Under the pieces are notes generated by a model. It made no database searches, was not told where the DNA came from, and saw nothing but the letters and a program-made list of their open reading frames with translations. From NCBI GenBank assembly GCA_948442695.1, contig CAOJSF010000001.1, positions 199,342 to 263,341 on the forward strand: DNA of 64,000 nt. The letters are read 5' to 3'. The translations under genes were made by a program, and so were the position numbers. Source of the DNA: an uncultured Clostridia bacterium (lineage in GTDB: Bacteria > Bacillota > Clostridia > Christensenellales > UBA1242). This document shows positions 54,901 to 61,832 of the stretch, in pieces; the first letter of the stretch is position 1; each line of letters opens with the position of its first letter.

Positions 54901-55397
54901 AGGACACCAACGATGTCAGGCATTTCAATTTCAAGTAAATTTAAAATTTGATTTACTGGTTTTAATATGTTTTTTGTATCAATCGACAATTTTCCATTAA
55001 ATAAGTCAAAATAAGCAGTTTCATTTTGATAACCAAAGTCTATATTATAATATTGATTTTTGCTTTCGATTTCTGCATTGATAGAGCCATCTACTTTGAT
55101 TTTTTCAATACCTTGTGATAAATCAATGTTTGCCTCAACTAAAATGCAGAAATTATCAAAAGATGTTTTAATGTCTGCTGAAAAATTAAATCCGATATAT
55201 TCGCTCTGCGAAAAATTATCAACCACTTTTGTTAGTTGAGTTGGAAGTGATGGGGCAGGTGATGGCTTTGAAGAGTCACCTTTTGAAGAAAGTCTATTTG
55301 AATTATTTATAGACAAAGTAATAACCCCGTAGGCAGAAGCCAGCGAGATTAATAGGTATATAATCGCATATGAAAGATACTTAAATGTTTTTTTCAT
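48963..55397 (-). CDS. Giant surface protein with 405-aa repeats and InlB-type domains
   Basis: A 2144-aa protein. An N-terminal membrane segment (8-30) anchors or exports it. Residues about 50-1650 are beta-rich units of roughly 400 residues: two are identical (about 464-868 and 869-1273) and flanking ones are diverged. Each has the same order, for example NYINIVDILPTLQN, KVYINFADKM and a VEDVLDLAK-type helix. The C-terminal third has Listeria-Bacteroides (InlB B) repeats recognised by FAGWFSS, FDGWYLD and TLYAKW-like ends. No sortase motif is seen. Extracellular and perhaps adhesive. AAAGGAA precedes ATG; it lies 26 nt after the membrane protein gene upstream. Confidence 0.78.
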   Translation of the reverse strand: MKKTFKYLSYAIIYLLISLASAYGVITLSINNSNRLSSKGDSSKPSPAPSLPTQLTKVVDNFSQSEYIGFNFSADIKTSFDNFCILVEANIDLSQGIEKIKVDGSINAEIESKNQYYNIDFGYQNETAYFDLFNGKLSIDTKNILKPVNQILNLLEIEMPDIVGVLGEMDLDTILGFFSNLKEEADPADPEKLNLLITLPMIEQVMTIVCDKEYKVDALLFNFVSDDINANIKANFTYPENVEIENKNNEEYVKVNSLLDVVTGTINYIKTNENFAFDIALEYDEYDVSGKLYINPEKQEGKISLNIAENIVNLIYIDKTIYIEYENVYFKFNFNEYAKVCDFIENTFGINLPVEDIINLLNNFNKEDLLKLLSDFGLDMSEIEFNDLSILEKVYIENETTFIKLKDIGTISIGIKDEKFSSIGFTGQNTNISLNTTTYKNINLNVDENNYINIVDILPTLQNGIDIFKANSLSGTLLIDYKEYSLPVDLILSLKDGYAKLSTQINSYNLIIEKVNNKVYINFADKMKVIVNLDNFIDEIIEFLSDINYDIDLSEITDSLKDLNNIFAPQSSPLLFKEFTKTENGIEITLFNDMTIKIVNGCKQITISSGFENINFSASIIASDETIEIPNFNDEEYTKVEDVLDLAKVVINSGIIQAVEGSINYFAQKTIALDFNVDYADAVAKGQIFIDIENLRLFLNAEMSGKKFNIALEKNIVYLEYKNIFVKFDIFDTPIVFEMLNREFGLNLPVEFTTKLLSAVQSGKIENVVDTIKDEFNIDINLDEVKFDISKIDKTFFENIIVDGNKTIIPYGDKTITLEVTDKMLTKFDFNGLGIDLKTSTIEYKENVLSANKENYINIVDILPTLQNGIDIFKANSLSGTLLIDYKEYSLPVDLILSLKDGYAKLSTQINSYNLIIEKVNNKVYINFADKMKVIVNLDNFIDEIIEFLSDINYDIDLSEITDSLKDLNNIFAPQSSPLLFKEFTKTENGIEITLFNDMTIKIVNGCKQITISSGFENINFSASIIASDETIEIPNFNDEEYTKVEDVLDLAKVVINSGIIQAVEGSINYFAQKTIALDFNVDYADAVAKGQIFIDIENLRLFLNAEMSGKKFNIALEKNIVYLEYKNIFVKFDIFDTPIVFEMLNREFGLNLPVEFTTKLLSAVQSGKIENVVDTIKDEFNIDINLDEVKFDISKIDKTFFENIIVDGNKTIIPYGDKTITLEVTDKMLTKFDFNGLGIDLKTSTIEYKENVLSANKENYINIVDILPTLQNVLDIVKSDSIFGNLNVKSQELEIPVVFKVDKKSDNIYAEFIATVYQGVISIYYDNNKVYINIFDQIKLVSDLEELPSAVEELTDGLDTLINPILDLIGISKKVVDSFEENDNATPLFSSFIKTENGLEMIVNGINIKLTNDLKQLLISANIDTLEFNGSIIGNDEIIERATFGEEYIDIEKIFRLVNSAKNMSKREDFHVKGFVDLKLGTLALDTVEFDIYIKVVDKKIQLIVEFPNIPTIPFVTKGLFENVKDRSTKIYFHDDTIYMLRKETKDNKLHQQTIKLSPNSFTSDIYTYIQFAFGFTDTIMEQIRKPAEKYREGDTINLNNVLRNFAIVEETNNSQTRYDLTLNLAEIADNKVLGDLSLRLYIGENENGESYIQELGMNMAVLGGFVNLATPLQNNQDDKTKTIKIVDYGKNIDDKMQELYDYDSSYTFAYDTMMEKTGDGEWTKMSEVLRTITFETNCDTVLPQISAPFKTEITIPTLETIILDDGVTKTIKTFAGWFSSENFEPESLFTSKTMPQSDVTLFAKWDNEVLKYSTINFVTNSSETLDPITALEGEKISIPTLNNKQVVAEDGKTVSTYRFDGWYLDENTTTRFDNFAMPNVDTLLYAKWTLVSVEHSSLLSIYDNDNLIYSIYLPSGKDIDLSGLSNINENTKFYLDSGYMNVFNGSLIMPEYDLSLHVRNKYTLSIKSEFGNAIESITTFWQGQSFTVPTQEDYYVDDGTRTQRDFYFFRGYSVNGVICDIPSIMPNQNTEIVAVWEKETKFYYTVSFDMRWYKVDGCGPAHKLKVEADPIAPIVLLEGSVLDLSIYQPTCIAQKTLIYNNVTYKATSWGTSAWANGTKGGSGVTSIEITSNTTLYACWQEQ
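51578..54041. repeat. Exact 1215-bp tandem duplication inside the giant gene
   Basis: 51578-52792 and 52793-54007 appear identical base for base, and the first 34 bases of the unit occur a third time at 54008-54041 before sequence diverges. The unit is a multiple of three (405 codons), so the frame is kept. Identity at synonymous sites means the duplication is very recent or kept uniform by recombination. Confidence 0.92.
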
Positions 55398-55423
55398 TTT
55401 AATTCCTTTTTTAGGGGCAATTT

Positions 55424-56773
55424 TTATCCTTTTATTTCTGGAAGCAAAACTTCAGGAAGATTGAAATTATATTCAATCTTGACATTTCCGTTGCAAGGGA
55501 CACCCATTCCAAATTTAACTGCTTTATAGACTTCAAAAACTTCAGTAGTGATAAGATTCCATTTGCTGTCTATTGTAGCGATGAGTTTTACGCTGTTAAA
55601 TTGTGGGTCTGCTTCAAGACCACCAGTTCGACGCACTTCTTTATAATAATTAAGCACGCTTGTCATAGGGTCGAGAATAAAAGTGATGACATAATTGCCG
55701 TTATCGTCTTTTGTCATAGTGCTGGAAGTCACAGTTTTTTCTGATATAATATATGGCGTAACTTTGTCTGGTAGACCTCCAGTCATGTTTTGATATTCAT
55801 CTGTTGAAATTGTTTTGTTGTAATACCAGTCAGCATTTCGCTGAGAGATTTTTTTGCCAGTGTAAAGTTTGATTTCATTTCCATTTTTCTTATCATTTTT
55901 GTAGATGTCAAGGTTTGCAACTGAAATTGTTCCTGTGCTTATTGATTCAAAAGTGTAAATGTCGTCTATATGTCGTCTTTGGCTATAAATTGTTTGGGCA
56001 ATACCCATTGAAACCGCCTTTCCATTTCCAGTGAAGAGATAATTGTCAGCCAGTGAAGCGTTATGGATAGAAAGCAAAACATTGTCAACATGAGATAGGG
56101 TGTCAGGTGTGGCGTTGCCAACATAATCAAGCCAGTTCTCTTGCTTGTCCGAAGAAATATTGAAATTTTCTGACAAGACTTGACTTATAGGCTTTATGTA
56201 ATTTTCAGCAGATAGCGAACTATAATCTGGTGACTTTAAGTTTGTGTTGAAATACCATACGCCCAGCCCACTGCCAGTAAAAATTCCTAAAACCGTAAGA
56301 ACACTTAAAACTTTAAGTTTGTGTGATAATGTAGTTTTTTGTTTTATGCTCTTCTTCTTGTGTTTGCGTTTTTTACTGTTTGGTTTAGATTTTTCGGTGT
56401 TTAAAAGTTTGTCCAGTGCCTCATCTTTTGCTTCATCATCTAATTTGTCTTCTTCTTTGCTATTTGACAGGGTGGCAGAATCAAAATTTTCTTTCAAAAT
56501 ATCTTGATTATAATTTGCACTTGTGTCTTTGGTGGCGAAATTGTCAACAGATGTATTTTTTGCGTCGATGGCTTTGCTGTCTTTATCGTTATTGTCTAAA
56601 TTGTTTTGTATTTCTATGTTATCATTTTTTAAATTGTCACGCTTGAATGCTTTTTTTTGTTTGCAAAAAACTAAGGCTTCAATATCCGAAGTCGATTTTT
56701 GTCGTGTCTTTGTTTTTTTATTTATATTTTCGCTTGAAAAAGCGGTGTTATCATTTTTGTGGTTTTTAACCAT
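55424..56773 (-). CDS. Membrane-anchored extracellular protein of unknown function
   Basis: A 449-aa protein. Residues 1-150 are cytosolic, Asn/Asp/Lys-rich and low complexity, then a basic stretch (KKRKHKKKSIK) before one membrane segment (about 160-180). The outer domain of 270 residues is beta-rich, with many Tyr, Thr and Ser and FDPMTS-like turns (ILDPMTSVLNYYKEVRRTGG), and no family I recognise. ATG 56773 follows GGGAG. It is the first gene of an operon with the 2144-aa surface protein. Confidence 0.7.
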   Translation of the reverse strand: MVKNHKNDNTAFSSENINKKTKTRQKSTSDIEALVFCKQKKAFKRDNLKNDNIEIQNNLDNNDKDSKAIDAKNTSVDNFATKDTSANYNQDILKENFDSATLSNSKEEDKLDDEAKDEALDKLLNTEKSKPNSKKRKHKKKSIKQKTTLSHKLKVLSVLTVLGIFTGSGLGVWYFNTNLKSPDYSSLSAENYIKPISQVLSENFNISSDKQENWLDYVGNATPDTLSHVDNVLLSIHNASLADNYLFTGNGKAVSMGIAQTIYSQRRHIDDIYTFESISTGTISVANLDIYKNDKKNGNEIKLYTGKKISQRNADWYYNKTISTDEYQNMTGGLPDKVTPYIISEKTVTSSTMTKDDNGNYVITFILDPMTSVLNYYKEVRRTGGLEADPQFNSVKLIATIDSKWNLITTEVFEVYKAVKFGMGVPCNGNVKIEYNFNLPEVLLPEIKG

Positions 56774-57291
56774 GTTCTCCCTCATGCTTTTAGGGCAAAA
56801 GCAGGTCACTTGCCATTGACATATTAAGTTGTAAATATATTGTCATGGATGAAAATTCCATGTAAAAATCAAATTTGTGTGAAGCAGTCAAATTGCAAAT
56901 GAATATGCTTCTGGAAGTGTGATGACAATTTTTATCATCTCTTTCCCTAAAATTTATGTAATTTTATACCGTAAACTTTTTAGTCTTTTCTTACTTTTTT
57001 GTATTTGTAAAGATTGTAAAAGTGAAATATTATATAAAGATAATATTACGATATGAATATATTATAATATATATAAAAGCATTTGTCAATAATTTTTGCA
57101 AAAAAAAATTATAAAAATTCAAAAATATTTTTGAATAAATATTCAAAATATTAAATAAATATACACAATATTTCAAACAGATGCTGTTGATTTTGTTGAA
57201 TGATTTTAGGTTGTTTTGGTTTTGAAAAAACTCTTTTTTTAAAGTGCAATTTGAATTAAGTAAAATTTTTTAAAAAAGTAAGAGAAAATGC
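56774..57291. other. AT-rich divergent intergenic region
   Basis: No gene is seen in about 500 nt of strongly AT-rich sequence. Next to the minus-strand gene a hairpin TGCTTTT/AAAAGCA (56785-56803) lies in its 5' leader. Confidence 0.5.
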
Positions 57292-57320
57292 TTGACAAAC
57301 CCTTATATTTATTATAAAAT
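57292..57320 (+). promoter_or_regulatory. Promoter of rplM-rpsI
   Basis: TTGACA (57292-57297), 17-nt spacer, TAAAAT (57315-57320). Confidence 0.75.
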
Positions 57321-57324
57321 AAAA

Positions 57325-57401
57325 AGCGTCTTAAATTAAGGCGTTTTTTGTTTGTATTAGCCCCACAGGAAAAAACACCTTAAGACATGTTCGGAGGAAA
57401 A
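57325..57401 (+). promoter_or_regulatory. rplM leader with attenuator-like alternative hairpins
   Basis: AGCGTCTT (57325-57332) pairs with AAGGCGTT (57338-57345) followed by T's: an intrinsic terminator before the gene. CCTTAAGAC (57378-57386) can pair instead with GTCTTAA or TTAAGG of that hairpin and would break it. This fits control by a ribosomal protein, as known for L13 leaders of Firmicutes; identity with that family is inferred. Confidence 0.65.
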
Positions 57402-57845
57402 ATGAAAACATATTTAGCAAAACCAGCGGACATTGAAAGAAAATGGTTCGTTGTGGATGCGGCAGGTGCACCACTCGGAAGAGTAGCAACTACAGTCGCT
57501 GATATTTTAACTGGAAAAACAAAAACTATTTACACACCAAATGTAGATTGTGGTGATTTCGTAGTAGTTATAAATTCTGATAAGGTTGTTCTTACTGGAA
57601 ACAAACTTATTGACAAAAAACACAGATGGCATACAGGTTATGTAGGCGGTCTTAAAGAGGTAAATTATGGCACTTTAATGGCAAGCAATTCACCAAAAGC
57701 AATTGAACTTGCAGTTAAGGGAATGTTGCCAAAAACTTCTTTGGGAAGAAAGCAAATTACAAGACTTCATGTTTATAAAGATGAGGCACATAAGCATTCT
57801 GCTCAACAGCCTCAGAAAGTTGAAGTAAAAGGAGTAAGAAACTAA
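57402..57845 (+). CDS. rplM: 50S ribosomal protein L13
   Basis: A 147-aa protein of normal length, starting [15 protein letters not shown] and containing [25 protein letters not shown] and the family signature [18 protein letters not shown]. It binds 23S rRNA early in 50S assembly. CGGAGG precedes ATG 57402; an upstream in-frame ATG (57387) lies within the Shine-Dalgarno region and is not used. rpsI overlaps its stop by one base. Confidence 0.97.
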   Translation: MKTYLAKPADIERKWFVVDAAGAPLGRVATTVADILTGKTKTIYTPNVDCGDFVVVINSDKVVLTGNKLIDKKHRWHTGYVGGLKEVNYGTLMASNSPKAIELAVKGMLPKTSLGRKQITRLHVYKDEAHKHSAQQPQKVEVKGVRN

Positions 57846-58255
57846 TGGCAGAAAAGAAAACAAAGTCAGCAAGTCAAATTATTTCAACTGGCAGAAGAAA
57901 AAAATCAATCGCAAGAGTTAGACTTTTTGCTGGAAGTGGAAAATGCACAGTAAATGGTCGTGAAATGGGAGAATATCTTCAAAGAGATACACTTCTTTTG
58001 GTTGCTCGTCAACCATTTGAAATCACTGGCACTGGTGACAAGTATGATGTAATCGTTCGTGTTGTTGGTGGTGGTGTTTCTGGACAAGCAGGTGCAATTT
58101 GTCATGGTATTGCAAGAGCACTTGTAAAAGCAGATGAAATGTATAAGAGCGAACTTAAGAAAGCAGGACTTCTCACTCGTGATTCAAGAATGAAAGAAAG
58201 AAAGAAGTATGGCTTGAAGAAGGCAAGAAAGGCTTCTCAGTTCTCAAAACGTTAA
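57845..58255 (+). CDS. rpsI: 30S ribosomal protein S9
   Basis: A 136-aa protein with [34 protein letters not shown] and a basic tail ending FSKR, whose last Arg reaches the P-site tRNA in known ribosomes. Stop of rplM and start share one base (TAATG), with AAAAGGAG in the end of rplM. Confidence 0.97.
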   Translation: MAEKKTKSASQIISTGRRKKSIARVRLFAGSGKCTVNGREMGEYLQRDTLLLVARQPFEITGTGDKYDVIVRVVGGGVSGQAGAICHGIARALVKADEMYKSELKKAGLLTRDSRMKERKKYGLKKARKASQFSKR

Positions 58256-58259
58256 TATT

Positions 58260-58295
58260 TACAAAAAAAGAGGATTTGCAAATGCAAGTCCTTTT
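58260..58295 (+). terminator. Terminator after rpsI
   Basis: AAAAAAGAGGATTTGCA pairs with TGCAAGTCCTTTTTT (G-T and one mismatch) before a T-rich tail. Confidence 0.8.
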
Positions 58296-58510
58296 TTGTT
58301 TGTTTTATATATGAAGGAATGAAGTAGCGAATAAAATTTTATTGTTGATTTTAAATTATTTAAGTAATTTTTAATATATTTTAATGATTTTGCGTGTATT
58401 TTTAAGGTTTTTTATTAAATTTTAGTTAAAAATGCAAATAAAGTATCCAAATCATTCAAATTGCTTTTATTTTTGGCAATATTATAGTAATATAATGTTG
58501 GGAGAAAATT

Positions 58511-59440
58511 ATGACTCAGATAGACTTTGAAAAAAAAATATATGATGTTGTTATTGTTGGCGGAGGTGTTGCCGGAATTACTGCTGGAATTTATTGTAAA
58601 AGAGCGGGTAAAAAAGTGGTTGTGATCGAGCGTATGGCAATCGGAGGTCAACTTAATTTTATTGATAAGATTGAAAATTACACCGGTTTTGGTGTCACTG
58701 ATGGTGCAAGTTTGGTTGGTGGTTTATATGATCATGTTGAGAGTTTGGGACTTGAAATTGTATATGATGAGGTAGTTGATTATCAGTTTGATAGTGATGA
58801 AAAAGTAGTCAAGTGTAAAAATGGAAATTATCAGGCAGGTGCAGTTGTTCTTGCTTTGGGAAGCAATCCAAAAGAACTTGAAATTCCTGGTGAAAAGGAA
58901 TTTAAAGGTATGGGAGTAAGTTATTGTGTGCAATGTGATGGCAATTTCTTTAAAGGCAAAAAGACTGCTGTTGTGGGAAGTAATCAGTCTGCAATAGATG
59001 GTGCTTGTTTTCTGGCTGGACTTTGTGAAAAGGTATATTTAATTGCCCGATATGATATAGAAAATTTCAATCTTGACAAGATAAAATCTTTGAATAATGT
59101 TGAGATGATTGATGATACTAAACCATTAGAAATAAGAGGAAAAGATTGTGTGGAAGCATTAATCATTGCAAAGGATGAGTGCGAAAAAGAGATTGAGGTA
59201 GATGGGGTGTTTGTTGTGGCAGGCAACCGTCCAAATACATCCGCTTTGAAAGGAAAAATTGATCTTTCTGAAGAAGGTTTTATTGTCTGCGACGAGAATA
59301 TGCAGGCAAGTGTGAAAGGTGTGTTTGCTTGTGGAGACGTGAGAAAGTCAAAACTCAAGCAGATTGCAACAGCGGTTGGAGATGGTGCGATAGCAGGCGT
59401 TATGGCTTCAACTCACTCATCAAACTTAAAAAATAAGTAA
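58511..59440 (+). CDS. Thioredoxin-reductase-like flavoprotein lacking NADPH motifs
   Basis: A 309-aa protein of TrxB length. The FAD site VIVGGGVAGITAG (14-26), GGQLNFIDKIENYTGF and GVFACGD are conserved, and the redox pair is CVQC (139-142). The NADPH site is not: the expected GxGxxA reads GSNQSA (156-161) and HRRxxxR reads IARYDIE (178-184). Such loss is known in ferredoxin-dependent flavin thioredoxin reductases of clostridia. A ferredoxin gene is present at 43308. GGGAG precedes ATG. Monocistronic. Confidence 0.85.
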   Translation: MTQIDFEKKIYDVVIVGGGVAGITAGIYCKRAGKKVVVIERMAIGGQLNFIDKIENYTGFGVTDGASLVGGLYDHVESLGLEIVYDEVVDYQFDSDEKVVKCKNGNYQAGAVVLALGSNPKELEIPGEKEFKGMGVSYCVQCDGNFFKGKKTAVVGSNQSAIDGACFLAGLCEKVYLIARYDIENFNLDKIKSLNNVEMIDDTKPLEIRGKDCVEALIIAKDECEKEIEVDGVFVVAGNRPNTSALKGKIDLSEEGFIVCDENMQASVKGVFACGDVRKSKLKQIATAVGDGAIAGVMASTHSSNLKNK

Positions 59441-59462
59441 AAAGATAAAATTTAAAATAAAT

Positions 59463-59515
59463 AAAAAATCGACATGAAATGTGAATCTCTACGCATATAA
59501 CAGGTCGATTTTTTT
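59463..59515. terminator. Terminator after the flavoprotein gene, long loop
   Basis: AAAAAATCGAC and GTCGATTTTTTT pair, with a 30-nt loop that is unusually long for a terminator. Confidence 0.7.
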
Positions 59516-59649
59516 GTGTCAAAAATGTATAATTATGCAAAATTCAATTTTTAGCAAATTTGCAAAATTTAAAAAATTGTATAAATATTAGTATGTTTAT
59601 ACATTTTTATAATGTGATAAGATTATGAATTTTACGATGAAAGTATATT

Positions 59650-60858
59650 TTATTCTTGAGGGTGAGGTGAAGTGTTTATAAATTGTGCCTTGTCAGACGC
59701 TAAAAATATTTTGCCATATTTTTTGTTTATTTCTACAATTACATTTGAATAGTCTTTTTCATTATTGTCAAACATGGAAAGTTGTCTTATTGATGCGCTT
59801 GTTAGGTTTGACATTTTTATTCTTATTGCTCGCAGTGGGGCATTATATTTAAAGATGGTGTCGCATAGTTGCATTGCCATATTTGAAATCTCTTTTACCG
59901 AATTTGTAGGTTTGATTTTTGAAGATTTGGCTATTGTTTTTAGAGAATTTGATTTAAGTTTTATTGATATTGTTGAGCCTAAGACATTGTGTCTGACCAT
60001 TCGGCTTGATACCTTTTGGGCAAGGAAAAAAACCACTTTTTCAATTTCTTTTCTGTTGGTGATATCTCTTATTGTAGTCGTGCCATTTCCTATGCTTTTT
60101 GGAGGAGGTAATTTATAATAATCAAGCACCGGGACATCTCTCAGGGCGAGTAAATCTGCCTTTAAATTTGTACCATTTATTCCCATAATATTATCTAGAA
60201 AAGAATCGTCAAGATTGACAAAATCTTCTATAGTTTTTATCCCTATTTGAGAAAACTTTTTTTCAAGTCTGTTTCCTATTCCGACGATAGAATTTAATGG
60301 CAAATTATATGTCATATCTTTAAATTTTTTATAAGAAATAACGGTTGTAAAATCTGGTTTTCGCATATCCGAGCCGAGTTTTGCAAAAATTTTAGAAAAA
60401 GAAACACCAACAGATATGGTAATATTGAGTTCTTTCTTGACTCTCTGCCTAAGTTCGTCTGCAATTTCAATTCCACTTTTTTTAAGATATTTTTCGCTTC
60501 CTGTCACATCAAGCCAGCATTCATCTAAGCCTAATGGTTCGACGAAATTTGTATATTCAAGATAGATGCTGTGAAGTTCTTGACTGATTTGTTCATAAAG
60601 GTCATAATGAGGGGGCAGGCATACAAGTTTTGGGCATAACGCTTTTGCTTCTCCTATAATTTGTCCTGTTTTGACGCCATATTTTTTTGCAATCTCATTT
60701 TTTGCAAGAATTATACCAGTTCGCTTATTTGGATTTCCGGTTACTGCGACCGGTTTATTAAACAAATCTTTATTTAAAGAACATTCTACCGATGCAAAAA
60801 AATTATTTACATCAGCGTGCAAAATAACCCTTTTATTTGTTTGCATTTTTTCATTCAT
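59650..60858 (-). CDS. dinB: DNA polymerase IV (Y-family)
   Basis: A 402-aa translesion polymerase: first acidic metal ligand Asp16 in HADVNNFFASVE, Asp112-Glu113 in GLDECWLD, SVGVSFSKIFAKLGSDMRKP and helix-hairpin-helix LPLNSIVGIG. It has the little-finger domain but no clear clamp-binding QLxLF end; QLSMFD near the C-terminus could serve. No Shine-Dalgarno; a -10 TATTAT ends 7 nt before ATG, so likely leaderless. Divergent from the amidohydrolase-like gene, whose -10 overlaps. Confidence 0.93.
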   Translation of the reverse strand: MNEKMQTNKRVILHADVNNFFASVECSLNKDLFNKPVAVTGNPNKRTGIILAKNEIAKKYGVKTGQIIGEAKALCPKLVCLPPHYDLYEQISQELHSIYLEYTNFVEPLGLDECWLDVTGSEKYLKKSGIEIADELRQRVKKELNITISVGVSFSKIFAKLGSDMRKPDFTTVISYKKFKDMTYNLPLNSIVGIGNRLEKKFSQIGIKTIEDFVNLDDSFLDNIMGINGTNLKADLLALRDVPVLDYYKLPPPKSIGNGTTTIRDITNRKEIEKVVFFLAQKVSSRMVRHNVLGSTISIKLKSNSLKTIAKSSKIKPTNSVKEISNMAMQLCDTIFKYNAPLRAIRIKMSNLTSASIRQLSMFDNNEKDYSNVIVEINKKYGKIFLASDKAQFINTSPHPQE

Positions 60859-60865
60859 TTGTTGT

Positions 60866-60871
60866 ATAATA
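60866..60871. promoter_or_regulatory. Overlapping divergent -10 boxes of dinB and the next gene
   Basis: ATAATA at 60866-60871 is TATTAT for the minus-strand dinB, while TATAAT (60865-60870) serves the plus-strand gene at 60891, so the two promoters share bases and should compete. Confidence 0.55.
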
Positions 60872-60890
60872 GGTAAATAAATGGGGAATT

Positions 60891-61832
60891 ATGCACAACT
60901 TTGATAAATCATTTAAAAATCATTATTGTGACGCTTTGGCGTGCGGACTGGGTGAATTTATAGACATATTTAATAATGATATAGAAGATTTTTTATATTT
61001 ATTGTCTTATGAAGAACTTGAAAACATTTGTGAGTTTTCTGTTTTGAAAAATAGGTTGGCAGGTGTTGGCGAACTTTTGATTAAAGTGCCAAAGCCTTCT
61101 CTTGCAATAAAATCAATGCAAAAATATGGTGTGGAGGGCAGTGAAATATTGTCCGCCCGCTTTATAGAAAGTATGAAAGCCGGTGACCTTTTAGGCGGGC
61201 GTATAATACTTTGTGTGGAAGACATACTTGACTATAATGAAGGCATTTTGGCAGAGTTGTCAGACACGATTGCAAGGGCAGATATTCCTATAATGATATT
61301 TTTAGGTCAAACACTGGAAGAAATAGGAAAAATTGTCAATAAATTTCAAAAATCACCTGTTGAGGTGCTGGAAGATTTTGGTTTTCTTGATAGAAATTGT
61401 TTTATTTATGGACTTAATTTTATTGATAAAGAGGATCAAAAGTTGCTTTTAAATTATGATACAAACCTTATTTTGTCGCCTAGAAGTGATGCTGAAGAGG
61501 GAAAAGGTGCAATAAATTTATATAATTTTATTTATAATGGTTTAAAGTTTGTCTTTTCAAGTGGAAAGTGTTATAATATAGATATGCTAGGCGAGGGGAA
61601 ACTTGCAAGTTTAAATACAAATAATCTCATGTATGAAAGGGGACTTGTCAAAGAAAGTGACTTAAATAAAGCAGTTTTTATTGATGAAAAGATGCCTTAT
61701 ATTGAAGAGGGAAATTTAAGAATTTTATATGATGATAAATTTGTTTTAAATCAGCCTGAATTATTGCAGGATTATAATATCTTGAGAGAAAAGGTGAGAA
61801 AAATAGCATTGAAAATAAAGGAGAAAATATAA
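60891..61832 (+). CDS. Amidohydrolase-like protein without metal ligands
   Basis: A 313-aa protein. Its second half follows the order of the adenosine/cytosine deaminase branch of amidohydrolases: FIYGLNFIDKEDQKLL (where His is expected in HxxH), LILSPRSDAEEGKGAINLYNF (like CPRSN...), and VFSSGKCYNIDMLGE (like GTDGxxSNNxxDMLGE). The His and Asp that bind metal are absent, so it is probably not an active hydrolase. It has GGGGAATT before ATG. The tex gene overlaps its stop (TAATG). Its role beside tex is unknown. Confidence 0.6.
   Translation: MHNFDKSFKNHYCDALACGLGEFIDIFNNDIEDFLYLLSYEELENICEFSVLKNRLAGVGELLIKVPKPSLAIKSMQKYGVEGSEILSARFIESMKAGDLLGGRIILCVEDILDYNEGILAELSDTIARADIPIMIFLGQTLEEIGKIVNKFQKSPVEVLEDFGFLDRNCFIYGLNFIDKEDQKLLLNYDTNLILSPRSDAEEGKGAINLYNFIYNGLKFVFSSGKCYNIDMLGEGKLASLNTNNLMYERGLVKESDLNKAVFIDEKMPYIEEGNLRILYDDKFVLNQPELLQDYNILREKVRKIALKIKEKI

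Noticed and set aside
49825..54951. Many plus-strand open frames opposite the giant gene
   Set aside because: They are unlinked short frames without ribosome-binding sites, repeated only because the real minus-strand gene is repeated.
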